From: an uncultured Collinsella sp.
GTDB lineage: Bacteria > Actinomycetota > Coriobacteriia > Coriobacteriales > Coriobacteriaceae
Length of the DNA stretch: 24,536 bases
NCBI GenBank assembly: GCA_902489965.1
Contig: CABUCA010000028.1
Location: 1 to 24,536, forward strand
Direction: 5' to 3'
Shown: in pieces, positions 18,043 through 24,536 of the stretch
Numbering within the stretch: position 1 is the first letter of the stretch
How the letters are laid out: every line of letters starts with the position of its first letter
The notes under the pieces: generated by a model
Databases searched by the model: none
What the model was told of the DNA's origin: nothing
Seen by the model: only the letters and a program-made list of their open reading frames with translations
Translations under genes and position numbers: made by a program

Positions 18043-18987
18043 ATGCCCGCGCTTATCACCCATCATCTGTTTGGCGAGGAAAGCATCGACCGTCTTCCGC
18101 AGGGCGTCATCACGTCCGATGAAGAGCGCATTGCCTTTATCTTGGGCAACCAAGGCCCCGACCCGTTTTTCTTTCACATTCTGACACCGCGTGTTTCCGA
18201 CTGCACGCTGCTGGCGCAGGTCATGCATCGGTCGCGCATGTCTCGCCAGTTCGCGTGCCTGCGCGACGGCGTGTCGCATCTGCTGCCGCGCGACGCCAGC
18301 TTGGGTCGCGCCTTTGCGCTGGGCCTGCTGTCTCATTACGTGCTCGACCGCAACGCCCATCCTTTTGTCTATGAGCAGCAGTTTGGCATCGTGGAGTCCG
18401 ATTCAGAGCTTGAGAATTCGAGCAGTCAGGTCCATGCCGTGATTGAGAGCGACCTGGATGTGCTGATGCTGCAGCTTAAACGCGATGGCGCTACGGTCGA
18501 CGATTATCCGCCGGCGGGCGAGATCGTCACCACCGATCGCATCAATCGCGTGGCCGGCGTGCTGATGAGCTATGTTGCCGGACGCGTGTACGGCATTGAC
18601 ATTCCGGCGGGGGAGTACGGTGCTGCCGTTGCCAATATGCAGCGACTTTACCGCGCGATTGAGCCGGCCGGCTCCGCAAAGACGCGCGCGATCTCGCTGG
18701 TTGAGGGCTTGGTGCACGACTACTCGCTGCTCGACGGCCTTGCCCATCGCGTGACGACGGAGCTGCCCGAGCGCACCGGTAACCTGGGCCATCTGACATG
18801 GAAGAATCCCTTTACCGACGAGGTCTCGAACGAGAGTTTCCCCGAGGTCTTTGATCGCGCGCTGGTCGATTACGAGTGCACGGTCGCACGTTTTATCGAG
18901 ACCGGTGACATGGATGCCGTGACCAGTCACGTCAACTACAGCGGTCGCGTGCTCGAAGCCGATGAGGAGTTCGACCGCGAGGAATAG
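18043..18987 (+). CDS. Zinc-dependent phospholipase C-like protein
   Basis: This 314-residue protein matches the zinc-dependent phospholipase C / S1-P1 nuclease-like fold seen in Firmicutes and Actinobacteria hypothetical proteins. Visible blocks are THHLF at the N-terminus, LGNQGPDPFFF (34-44), LLSHYVLDRNAHP (95-107) and SSQVHAVIESDLD (127-139). Likely metal ligands are His7/His8, Asp40, His98, Asp102, His106, His131 and Asp137. There is no signal peptide, so it is probably cytoplasmic and not a secreted lecithinase; the substrate is unknown. ATG 18043 follows AAAGGA; the longer GTG 18013 start has no such site. It stands alone between regulator 1 and the MFS gene. Confidence is good for the fold, low for the reaction. 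Confidence 0.8.
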   Translation: MPALITHHLFGEESIDRLPQGVITSDEERIAFILGNQGPDPFFFHILTPRVSDCTLLAQVMHRSRMSRQFACLRDGVSHLLPRDASLGRAFALGLLSHYVLDRNAHPFVYEQQFGIVESDSELENSSSQVHAVIESDLDVLMLQLKRDGATVDDYPPAGEIVTTDRINRVAGVLMSYVAGRVYGIDIPAGEYGAAVANMQRLYRAIEPAGSAKTRAISLVEGLVHDYSLLDGLAHRVTTELPERTGNLGHLTWKNPFTDEVSNESFPEVFDRALVDYECTVARFIETGDMDAVTSHVNYSGRVLEADEEFDREE

Positions 18988-19037
18988 GGCCCGTGCGTGC
19001 CCCTTTGCCGAATCCTTACCGGCGGTTCTGGACAATT

Positions 19038-19047
19038 GGGGTACGAT
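19038..19047 (+). promoter_or_regulatory. Candidate -10 of the MFS gene (GGGGTACGAT)
   Basis: TACGAT at 19042-19047 preceded by GGGG is almost identical to the element before nifJ. The start codon lies 42 bases downstream. No clear -35 box is seen at 17 bases. Confidence 0.4.
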
Positions 19048-19088
19048 GAACTAACTGCATATCGGGCGAATACGAAGGGTCCCTGTCC

Positions 19089-20348
19089 ATGAAATACACC
19101 AAGCTCGAGCGTAACTGGGTTATGTATGATGTGGGCAATTCGGCCCTTGTGCTGCTCAATACCTCGGTGGTGCCCATTTACTTTAACGCCATCAATACCG
19201 GCGCTTCCTCGGCCGACCTGGTGGTCGCCTGGGGCAATGCGCAGACGATCGCCTCGCTGGTCATTGCCATGCTCATGCCCATTCTGGGCGCGCTTGCTGA
19301 CTACGCAGGCAACAAGATCAAGTTCTTCTTGGGCTTCTTCCTCACGGGCCTGGTGCTTTGCCTGGCGCAGGCTATCCCAATGTCCGCCATGGCATTTTTG
19401 ACCGTGTACGTGCTGTGCACCATCGGCCTTAACTCTTCTATGACGTTCTACGACGCCATGCTGCCCGACATTACGACCGACGAGCGCATGGACGCCGTGT
19501 CCAGCTCGGGCTATGCCTGGGGCTATATCGGTTCCACCGTGCCGTTCGTCATCTGCCTGGCGCTCATCATGGGTGGCCCCGCTCTTGGCGTCCCTACCAT
19601 GCTGGCAACGCGTCTGTCGTTTATCATCACTGGTGCCTGGTGGCTCATCTTTACCCTGCCGCTCATTCGCACCTATAAGCAAAAGTACGGTCGCGAGCGC
19701 GGTCCTGAGGACACTATCGGCCGCATCGTGGGCGGTGTGTTCTCCGAGGTCGGACACACCATGCGCGAGATCGCCCACAACAAGACCGTGCTGGTCTACA
19801 TGATCGCGTTCTTCTTCTATATCGACGGTGTGCACACGGTCATTTCCATGGCAACCAGCTACGGATCGGCCTTGGGCATCGATTCGACCCAGTTGGTCCT
19901 GGCGCTGCTCGTTACGCAGTTCGTGGCCTTTCCGTCCGCCATCATCTACGGCAAGCTCGCCGGCCGCGTGGGCACGCTCAACATGATCTTGGTGGCAGTC
20001 GCCGCCTATATGGGCATTGTGCTGTTCGCCGCGTTCTTCCTAAAGACCGCCTTTGAGTTTTGGGTGCTTGCCATTATGGTCGGCCTGTTCCAGGGCGGCG
20101 TGCAGGCGCTCAGCCGTAGCTACTTTGGCCGCATTATCCCCAAGGAAAAGTCCAACGAGTACTACGGCTTCTTTGACATCTTTGGTCGTTATGCAAGCGT
20201 TATGGGCACCTTCCTGGTGTCGGTCGTCACCTCGCTGACCGGCAACCCGTCGCTGGGCGTCCTTTCCATTGGCGTGCTGCTGATCGTTGGCTTTATGCTG
20301 CTGGTCCGCCTGTCCCGCACGACTCGGGCGGCAGAGCATGCCGCATAG
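19089..20348 (+). CDS. MFS transporter, UMF1/Atg22-like
   Basis: This 419-residue membrane protein has about 12 hydrophobic spans. Marks of the Atg22/UMF1 branch of the major facilitator superfamily are MYDVGNSA at 12-19, GALADYAGNK after the second span, the FYDAMLPD block, YAWGYIGS, and GGVQALSRSYFGRIIP near residues 336-351. Eukaryotic Atg22 exports amino acids from the vacuole; bacterial members are uncharacterised exporters or importers, so the substrate is unknown. An AAGGG site lies about 10 bases before ATG 19089, a long but acceptable spacer. The gene has its own promoter candidate and is followed by 170 bases with a terminator, so it is probably monocistronic. Confidence 0.9.
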   Translation: MKYTKLERNWVMYDVGNSALVLLNTSVVPIYFNAINTGASSADLVVAWGNAQTIASLVIAMLMPILGALADYAGNKIKFFLGFFLTGLVLCLAQAIPMSAMAFLTVYVLCTIGLNSSMTFYDAMLPDITTDERMDAVSSSGYAWGYIGSTVPFVICLALIMGGPALGVPTMLATRLSFIITGAWWLIFTLPLIRTYKQKYGRERGPEDTIGRIVGGVFSEVGHTMREIAHNKTVLVYMIAFFFYIDGVHTVISMATSYGSALGIDSTQLVLALLVTQFVAFPSAIIYGKLAGRVGTLNMILVAVAAYMGIVLFAAFFLKTAFEFWVLAIMVGLFQGGVQALSRSYFGRIIPKEKSNEYYGFFDIFGRYASVMGTFLVSVVTSLTGNPSLGVLSIGVLLIVGFMLLVRLSRTTRAAEHAA

Positions 20349-20436
20349 GAGCGAGCGGCTATTGTGCCTGTCCACGGTACTCTTTTGGGGTTATCCGCAA
20401 TAAACATTGCGACTTGCGAGCAATGATTTGCCCAAG

Positions 20437-20446
20437 TGGGTATGAT
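20437..20446 (+). promoter_or_regulatory. Candidate -10 of the glycosyltransferase operon
   Basis: TATGAT (20441-20446) follows GTGGG, like the other GGG-flanked -10 boxes in this window. TTGCGA lies 21 bases upstream, too far for a standard -35. Transcription would start about 15 bases before a terminator hairpin that lies ahead of the gene. Confidence 0.4.
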
Positions 20447-20462
20447 GGAATCAGCTAGGTCG

Positions 20463-20498
20463 CGGGGCGTCGCCTGTGTTTGGCGGCGCCCCGTTTTT
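20463..20498 (+). terminator. Terminator hairpin between MFS gene and glycosyltransferase operon
   Basis: GGGGCG (20464-20469) pairs with CGCCCC (20487-20492), with an inner CGCC/GGCG stem, followed by GTTTTT. It ends the MFS transcript. Because a -10 candidate lies upstream of it at 20441, it could also act as an attenuator in the leader of the downstream operon. Confidence 0.75.
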
Positions 20499-20519
20499 GT
20501 GTTGCAGGGAGGGTAAGGC

Positions 20520-21707
20520 ATGAACGCCACGGTCGTGATTCCAACGTATTGGGCGGGCGATGACGCTTGCGCAAACGCCCCTGGCACCTATGACCATTCG
20601 ACGCGACTCAACGCCGACAATCCCGAACTCGACCGCTGCCTGGCCTCGCTTGAGCAGGTACGTGACATCCCGCGCATCATCCTTTTGGTGGTCTGTCCCG
20701 TTTCTGCCACAGCCGATGTGTCGCTGCGCGTGCACGAGATTGTCGACGCGCATCCCACGCTCAAGGTCACCGTTGTCACCAACACCCAGGCCTCGCGCAT
20801 CGCAGACCGGGTTGCTCAGATCGCGCCCAAGGGTTCGGGCGAGTGCGTGAGCCTGCGAGGCTACGGTGCCATCCGCAATATGGGGCTAGCCTGCGCCGCT
20901 GTGCTGGGGCATGACGCGGTTATCTTTTTGGATGACGATGAGACTGTCATCGACGCCGACTTTATGAAGCGCGCGACCTATGCGTTGGGGCAGCAGACGC
21001 GTCAGGGCTTGCCGATCTTGGTCAAGAGCGGCTATTTCTACGATCGCGACGGCTCGCCGCTGGCTCCCACGGACAAGGCGGGCATCTGCCATCGTTGGTG
21101 GACCAAGCGCATCGAGTTCAACCGTTGGATGAAAAAGGCGCTCTCGGGCACCCGCATCTCGCGCTCCAACTACGTGTGCGGCGGCCTGATGGCCCTGCAC
21201 GCCCGCGCCTTTACGCGTGTGGCCTTTGACCCGTTTATCACCCGCGGCGAGGACTTGGATTACCTCTTTAACATGCGCATGTTTGGCTACGACGTGTGGT
21301 TCGATAACGAGTGGACCGTGCGCCATCTGCCTCCGGAGTCCGAAAAGCGCTCACCGCGCTTTATGCAGGATGTATACCGTTGGTACTACGAACGGGCCAA
21401 GTTGACATTCGCCGCGCATCAAAAGGAGCTCATTCCCGTTACGGCGGCATCGCTCATGCCCTACCCGGGCCCGTGGATTTCGCGCGAGCTCGACGACCGC
21501 GTGCGCAAGACCGCTATGGTCCGCAGCGTGTTTACCCGCGAGCATGAGGGCTACCTGCGCATCTGGCGCCATGGTATCGACGAGGCAAAGGCCTATGCGC
21601 GCCAAAACGCTGCAAGCTACCTGCGTTTCCAGAGCTTTTGGCCCAAGATCATGGACGGGCTTTGGCGTGACGCACAACTGATCAGTATCCTGGAGGGGGC
21701 CGAATGA
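20520..21707 (+). CDS. Family 2-like glycosyltransferase (GT-A fold)
   Basis: This 395-residue protein begins VVIPTYWAG, the usual nucleotide-sugar-binding strand. It has the metal-binding DDD at residues 138-140 (IFLDDDETVID), a NYVCGGLMAL acceptor-side block, and GEDLDYLFNMR, where the acidic pair is the likely catalytic base. It would transfer a sugar from a nucleotide donor onto an unknown acceptor in the cytoplasm. There is no membrane span. GGGAGGG lies before the start. The stop overlaps the start of kinase 2 by 4 bases (ATGA), so the sugar transferase and the two-component system are translationally coupled. That suggests the system senses or controls a surface glycan, which is inference. 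Confidence 0.85.
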   Translation: MNATVVIPTYWAGDDACANAPGTYDHSTRLNADNPELDRCLASLEQVRDIPRIILLVVCPVSATADVSLRVHEIVDAHPTLKVTVVTNTQASRIADRVAQIAPKGSGECVSLRGYGAIRNMGLACAAVLGHDAVIFLDDDETVIDADFMKRATYALGQQTRQGLPILVKSGYFYDRDGSPLAPTDKAGICHRWWTKRIEFNRWMKKALSGTRISRSNYVCGGLMALHARAFTRVAFDPFITRGEDLDYLFNMRMFGYDVWFDNEWTVRHLPPESEKRSPRFMQDVYRWYYERAKLTFAAHQKELIPVTAASLMPYPGPWISRELDDRVRKTAMVRSVFTREHEGYLRIWRHGIDEAKAYARQNAASYLRFQSFWPKIMDGLWRDAQLISILEGAE

Positions 21708-23047
21708 TCGACCGCCGCGCCCAGCGCGATAGTTCAATATCAATCTTTCGCATCATTGCCGTTGCCTGCGCCATTTGCGTGCTGGTGTACTTTATTTTTG
21801 CCTTGGTGACCGGTATCGAGCCGATCGCCACGGTGATTGCCTGCGCGCTGCTGTGCATCTTTCTGTGCATCTTTATCTTTTTGACGCTCAATCCCGATTC
21901 GGTGCGCTCCCAGTACACCGAGGAGACGCTCTCGGTGGCCTCGGCCATGCTCGAGGACATTAAGGGCGGTCTGACGCAGGAGTCGGCGCGTTTGGTGTGC
22001 CGGCGCATTTTGCCCGAGACGCGCGCCATGACGGTGGCCATCACCGACGAGGACAACGTGCTTGCCTGCGCGGGCGAGTTTGAGGAAAAACTGCTGCCCG
22101 ATACTCCCATCCACACGCTTGCCACACGCTACGTTATCGAACATGGCATCGTGCAGTCGTTCAACCGTATGGTGGATGTCGTGGGCTCGGACGGCTCGCA
22201 CAACCAAGTCCCCGCCGGCATTATCGCCCCCATCAAGGTGGGCGATCGTACCGTCGGCACGCTCAAGTTCTACTACAAGACCCCGCGCGCCGTCGACCGT
22301 ACCCAGTACGCGCTTGCCTCGGGCTTTGCCGAGATCTTGTCCACGCAGCTCGCCATCCACGAGCTCGAGGTGCAAAAGGAACTCACGGCGCGCGCCGAGG
22401 TGCGTGCGCTGCAGGCGCAGATTAACCCGCACTTCCTGTTCAACACGCTGAACACCATTGCATCGTTTACGCGCACCGACCCGCTGCGGGCCCGCGAACT
22501 GCTTCGTGAGTTCTCATCGTTCTATCGTGCCACGCTCGACAACTCGGGATCGCTTATTCCGGTCTCGCGCGAGGTCGCACAGACCAGGCGCTACCTTACC
22601 TTTGAGAAGGCCCGCTTTGGCGAGGACCGCGTGCTTGCGACGTTCGATGTGTCCGAGGACGTGGAAGATACGCTGGTGCCGGCGTTCGTGATCCAGCCGA
22701 TTGTCGAGAACGCCGTACGTCATGGTATGGGCGATGACGACGCCCTGAGGATCGACGTGACCGTTCACCAAGACGGCGAGGATGCAATCTTGATTGCCGT
22801 GGCCGATAATGGCGTGGGCATGGATGAGGGTACCGCCGCCAGACTGTTTGACGAGCGTTCTGCCCGTCCCGACGCCAGCTCTCCCCAGGGTGGCGGCGCC
22901 GGTGTGGCCATGCACAATATTTCGGAGCGCATCCATCGCTTTTATGGGCCGCACTCCTATACGCGTGTCGAATCGGCGCCGGGCAAGGGCACCAAAGTGC
23001 TCCTTCATCTTGATTTGTCAGAGAGCATCTTCGACATTCAAGAGTAA
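21704..23047 (+). CDS. LytS-like sensor histidine kinase 2
   Basis: This intact 447-residue membrane kinase would autophosphorylate and pass phosphate to regulator 2. It has two membrane spans (about 14-36 and 42-61), a GAF-like sensor domain (75-215), the His_kinase block with acceptor His243 in NPHFLFN, and a HATPase domain with Asn336 (PIVENAVRHG), DNGVGM (368-373) and GGGAGVAM (397-404). It lacks the multi-span 5TMR sensor of classical LytS. Long identical stretches link it to the broken kinase 1, for example ALASGFA and LTAR. It overlaps the glycosyltransferase stop by 4 bases, and the regulator starts 72 bases later. Confidence 0.93.
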   Translation: MIDRRAQRDSSISIFRIIAVACAICVLVYFIFALVTGIEPIATVIACALLCIFLCIFIFLTLNPDSVRSQYTEETLSVASAMLEDIKGGLTQESARLVCRRILPETRAMTVAITDEDNVLACAGEFEEKLLPDTPIHTLATRYVIEHGIVQSFNRMVDVVGSDGSHNQVPAGIIAPIKVGDRTVGTLKFYYKTPRAVDRTQYALASGFAEILSTQLAIHELEVQKELTARAEVRALQAQINPHFLFNTLNTIASFTRTDPLRARELLREFSSFYRATLDNSGSLIPVSREVAQTRRYLTFEKARFGEDRVLATFDVSEDVEDTLVPAFVIQPIVENAVRHGMGDDDALRIDVTVHQDGEDAILIAVADNGVGMDEGTAARLFDERSARPDASSPQGGGAGVAMHNISERIHRFYGPHSYTRVESAPGKGTKVLLHLDLSESIFDIQE

Positions 23048-23119
23048 AATAAAAGGCTACGGGCTCAACGTCATGCGACGGATGCCCGGCGTAGTTAGTT
23101 GACGAAAGGTTTTATCCCT

Positions 23120-23836
23120 ATGCTGCGTGCGATGATTGTGGATGATGAGGCGCCGGCTCGCTCGGAGCTTCGCTTCCTGCTCGAGCAAACGGGCAAGATC
23201 GGCACGATCACGGAGGCGTCGAGCGTCCGCTCCGCCATCGAGATGCTTATGGAAAGTCGCGTGGATGTCGTGTTTCTCGATATCTCGATGCCCGGTGCCT
23301 CGGGCCTGCAACTTGCCGAGGCGCTGCATAAGCTCAAAAATCCGCCGGCGATCGTGTTTGTGACTGCGTATAGTGACCATGCGGTCGAGGCATTCGACGT
23401 GGATGCCGTCGATTATCTGATGAAGCCGGTCGAGGAAGCTCGCTTGGATCGCGCGATCGAGAAGGTCATGCAACGCACCAAGCCGGTTACGGACAGCAAG
23501 GTGACCATCGAGCGTATCCCGGTGGAAAAGGGCGGCCGCAAGGTGCTCATTCCCGTGGACGACATTCGCTTTATCATGGCCAAGGACGATTACTCCTGCA
23601 TCTATACCGTCGATGATCGCTTTTTGTCGACGACCTCGCTGGCGCAGTTTGAGGCCAAACTCTGCGACTTTGGCTTCTTCCGTGTTCACCGCCGCTATAT
23701 CGTCAACTTGGCGTGCGTCACGGATGTGGAGACGGTGCCCTCGGGCGCCATCCAGCTGGGCATTACGGGCGTCGACGAACGCGTTCCGGTTTCGCGCCGC
23801 CGCGTCGTGCCGCTCAAGAAGGCTCTGAGTCTCTAG
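23120..23836 (+). CDS. LytTR-family response regulator 2
   Basis: This 238-residue regulator has a receiver domain with Asp8/Asp9, phospho-acceptor Asp54 (FLDISMP), FVTAYS and LMKP, and a C-terminal LytTR domain with FFRVHRRYIVNL. ATG 23120 is preferred: AAAGG lies about 10 bases upstream. The frame can be extended to TTG 23099, but that start has no site. It is the last gene of the glycosyltransferase-kinase-regulator unit, followed by a terminator. It aligns end to end with regulator 1, so its binding sites may overlap those of regulator 1. Targets are unknown. Confidence 0.93.
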   Translation: MLRAMIVDDEAPARSELRFLLEQTGKIGTITEASSVRSAIEMLMESRVDVVFLDISMPGASGLQLAEALHKLKNPPAIVFVTAYSDHAVEAFDVDAVDYLMKPVEEARLDRAIEKVMQRTKPVTDSKVTIERIPVEKGGRKVLIPVDDIRFIMAKDDYSCIYTVDDRFLSTTSLAQFEAKLCDFGFFRVHRRYIVNLACVTDVETVPSGAIQLGITGVDERVPVSRRRVVPLKKALSL

Positions 23837-23842
23837 GACACT

Positions 23843-23893
23843 GGCCCCGCAGCCCTGTAGACCCATCGTCTGCGGAGCCGTGGGGCCTTTTTT
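23843..23893 (+). terminator. Terminator after response regulator 2
   Basis: GGCCCC (23843-23848) pairs with GGGGCC (23882-23887), supported by inner GCAG/CTGC, and is followed by TTTTTT. The long loop is atypical, but the U-run is strong. Confidence 0.7.
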
Positions 23894-23931
23894 GTATGTA
23901 TCTGCCGAATCGTTTTTTGCGGAAGGATCCC

Positions 23932-24399
23932 ATGAACAGCGCAAGCGCCAAGCGCATCGACATCATCTCGGACACCCACGGCTATTTATCGCCTGCGCTC
24001 TTGGATGAGCTTGAGGGCGCAGATCTGATTATCCACGCCGGCGACCTCACGTCAGAGATGGACTACGAGCGCCTATGCACCATCGCCCCCGTGCGGGCCG
24101 TACTGGGCAACAACGATTACTACCGCGACTACGGCCCCGATGTAGACCGTCTTGCGCTTTTTACCTACGAAGGCCTCAAATTCGCCGTAGCCCACTACCG
24201 CGAAGACCTTCCGGTGGGATCCGTAGACGTAGCCATCAACGGCCACACCCACGTAACCAAAGAAGCCCAAGTGGGCCGTTGCTTAGTCCTCAACCCGGGC
24301 AGCGCCAGCTACCCCAGAGGCACCAGAGGCCCCACCATGGCCAGAATGCTAGTAAAAGACGGCAAGATCCTAAGTACCAAGTTTATTGACCTAGACTAA
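23932..24399 (+). CDS. YfcE/MJ0936-type metallophosphoesterase
   Basis: This 155-residue calcineurin-like phosphodiesterase is a small cytoplasmic enzyme with two metal ions. Metal and catalytic residues are visible in order: Asp14 and His16 (SDTHG), Asp38 (HAGD), Asn60 (GNND), His88 (VAHYRED), and His105 and His107 (NGHTH). Family members cleave phosphodiesters in vitro (YfcE, MJ0936); the natural substrate is usually unknown. ATG 23932 has GGAAGGA upstream. A much longer frame beginning inside regulator 2 exists but has no site and would overlap that gene. It lies between two terminators, so it is probably transcribed alone. Length is normal for the family. Confidence 0.9.
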   Translation: MNSASAKRIDIISDTHGYLSPALLDELEGADLIIHAGDLTSEMDYERLCTIAPVRAVLGNNDYYRDYGPDVDRLALFTYEGLKFAVAHYREDLPVGSVDVAINGHTHVTKEAQVGRCLVLNPGSASYPRGTRGPTMARMLVKDGKILSTKFIDLD

Positions 24400-24409
24400 C
24401 CGCAACAAA

Positions 24410-24438
24410 AACGGGGGATGCAGATGCGTCCCCCGTTT
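24410..24438 (+). terminator. Terminator of the metallophosphoesterase gene
   Basis: AACGGGGGA (24410-24418) pairs perfectly with TCCCCCGTT (24429-24437), followed by a short T-stretch. The mirrored A-run upstream would make it work on the minus strand as well. Confidence 0.75.
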
Positions 24439-24536
24439 CCATTTGAGCCAAAGGCGGAAGTTCAACAAGATCCATCAGTCCAACCCCGCCGAGGAGCATG
24501 CGGGCTAGCCGCGCAGCGGCGCACGCCCGCAAAACT

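Overview
The window looks like a chromosomal segment of a high-GC gut actinobacterium of the class Coriobacteriia, most likely Collinsella. That placement is inference. It rests on the strong bias to C/G-ending codons in the housekeeping genes, the single-chain pyruvate:ferredoxin oxidoreductase of an anaerobe, the extended -10 (GGGGTAnnAT) promoters, and the GGGGACGTTC-type intergenic palindromes. No rRNA, tRNA or CRISPR array was seen.

Region 1 (1 to about 5,100) is visibly AT-richer than the rest and reads like an accessory island. A 550-residue ABC exporter lies on the + strand. Converging on it is a minus-strand operon that I interpret as an undescribed RiPP (ribosomally made, post-translationally modified peptide) system. 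In transcription order it holds a radical SAM/SPASM peptide maturase (start 4670), two paralogous Cys/Asp-rich precursor peptides of 67 and 59 residues that share the leader start MKHIHP, a 35-residue single-span membrane peptide, and a terminator hairpin. Nearly every Cys in both precursors is followed by Asp after 2 to 5 residues. This resembles Cys-Asp thioether ranthipeptides such as freyrasin. Between the two convergent units is about 700 bp of scar-like DNA with an IS110-type transposase remnant. At the right edge of the island is an FHA-domain gene that seems to have lost its 5' part.

Region 2 (about 5,700 to 15,760) is core metabolism. It contains nifJ (pyruvate:ferredoxin oxidoreductase) with a long leader and a 125-bp nested palindrome/terminator after it. 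Next is a carbamate kinase (ATP from carbamoyl phosphate), then a divergent membrane-anchored C39-like cysteine peptidase. An APC amino-acid permease and a metal-dependent amidohydrolase follow. Together the last three + strand genes suggest uptake and fermentation of an amino-acid-like or ureido substrate.

Region 3 (about 15,780 to the end) is regulatory and miscellaneous. It carries two paralogous LytS-like kinase / LytTR-regulator pairs. The first kinase is interrupted by an in-frame amber codon exactly where its paralogue has Gln, so it is probably a recent pseudogene. The second kinase overlaps a glycosyltransferase gene by 4 bp and forms an operon with it and its regulator. Between the pairs are a zinc-dependent phospholipase C-like protein and an Atg22/UMF1-type MFS transporter. 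A small YfcE-type metallophosphoesterase closes the window.
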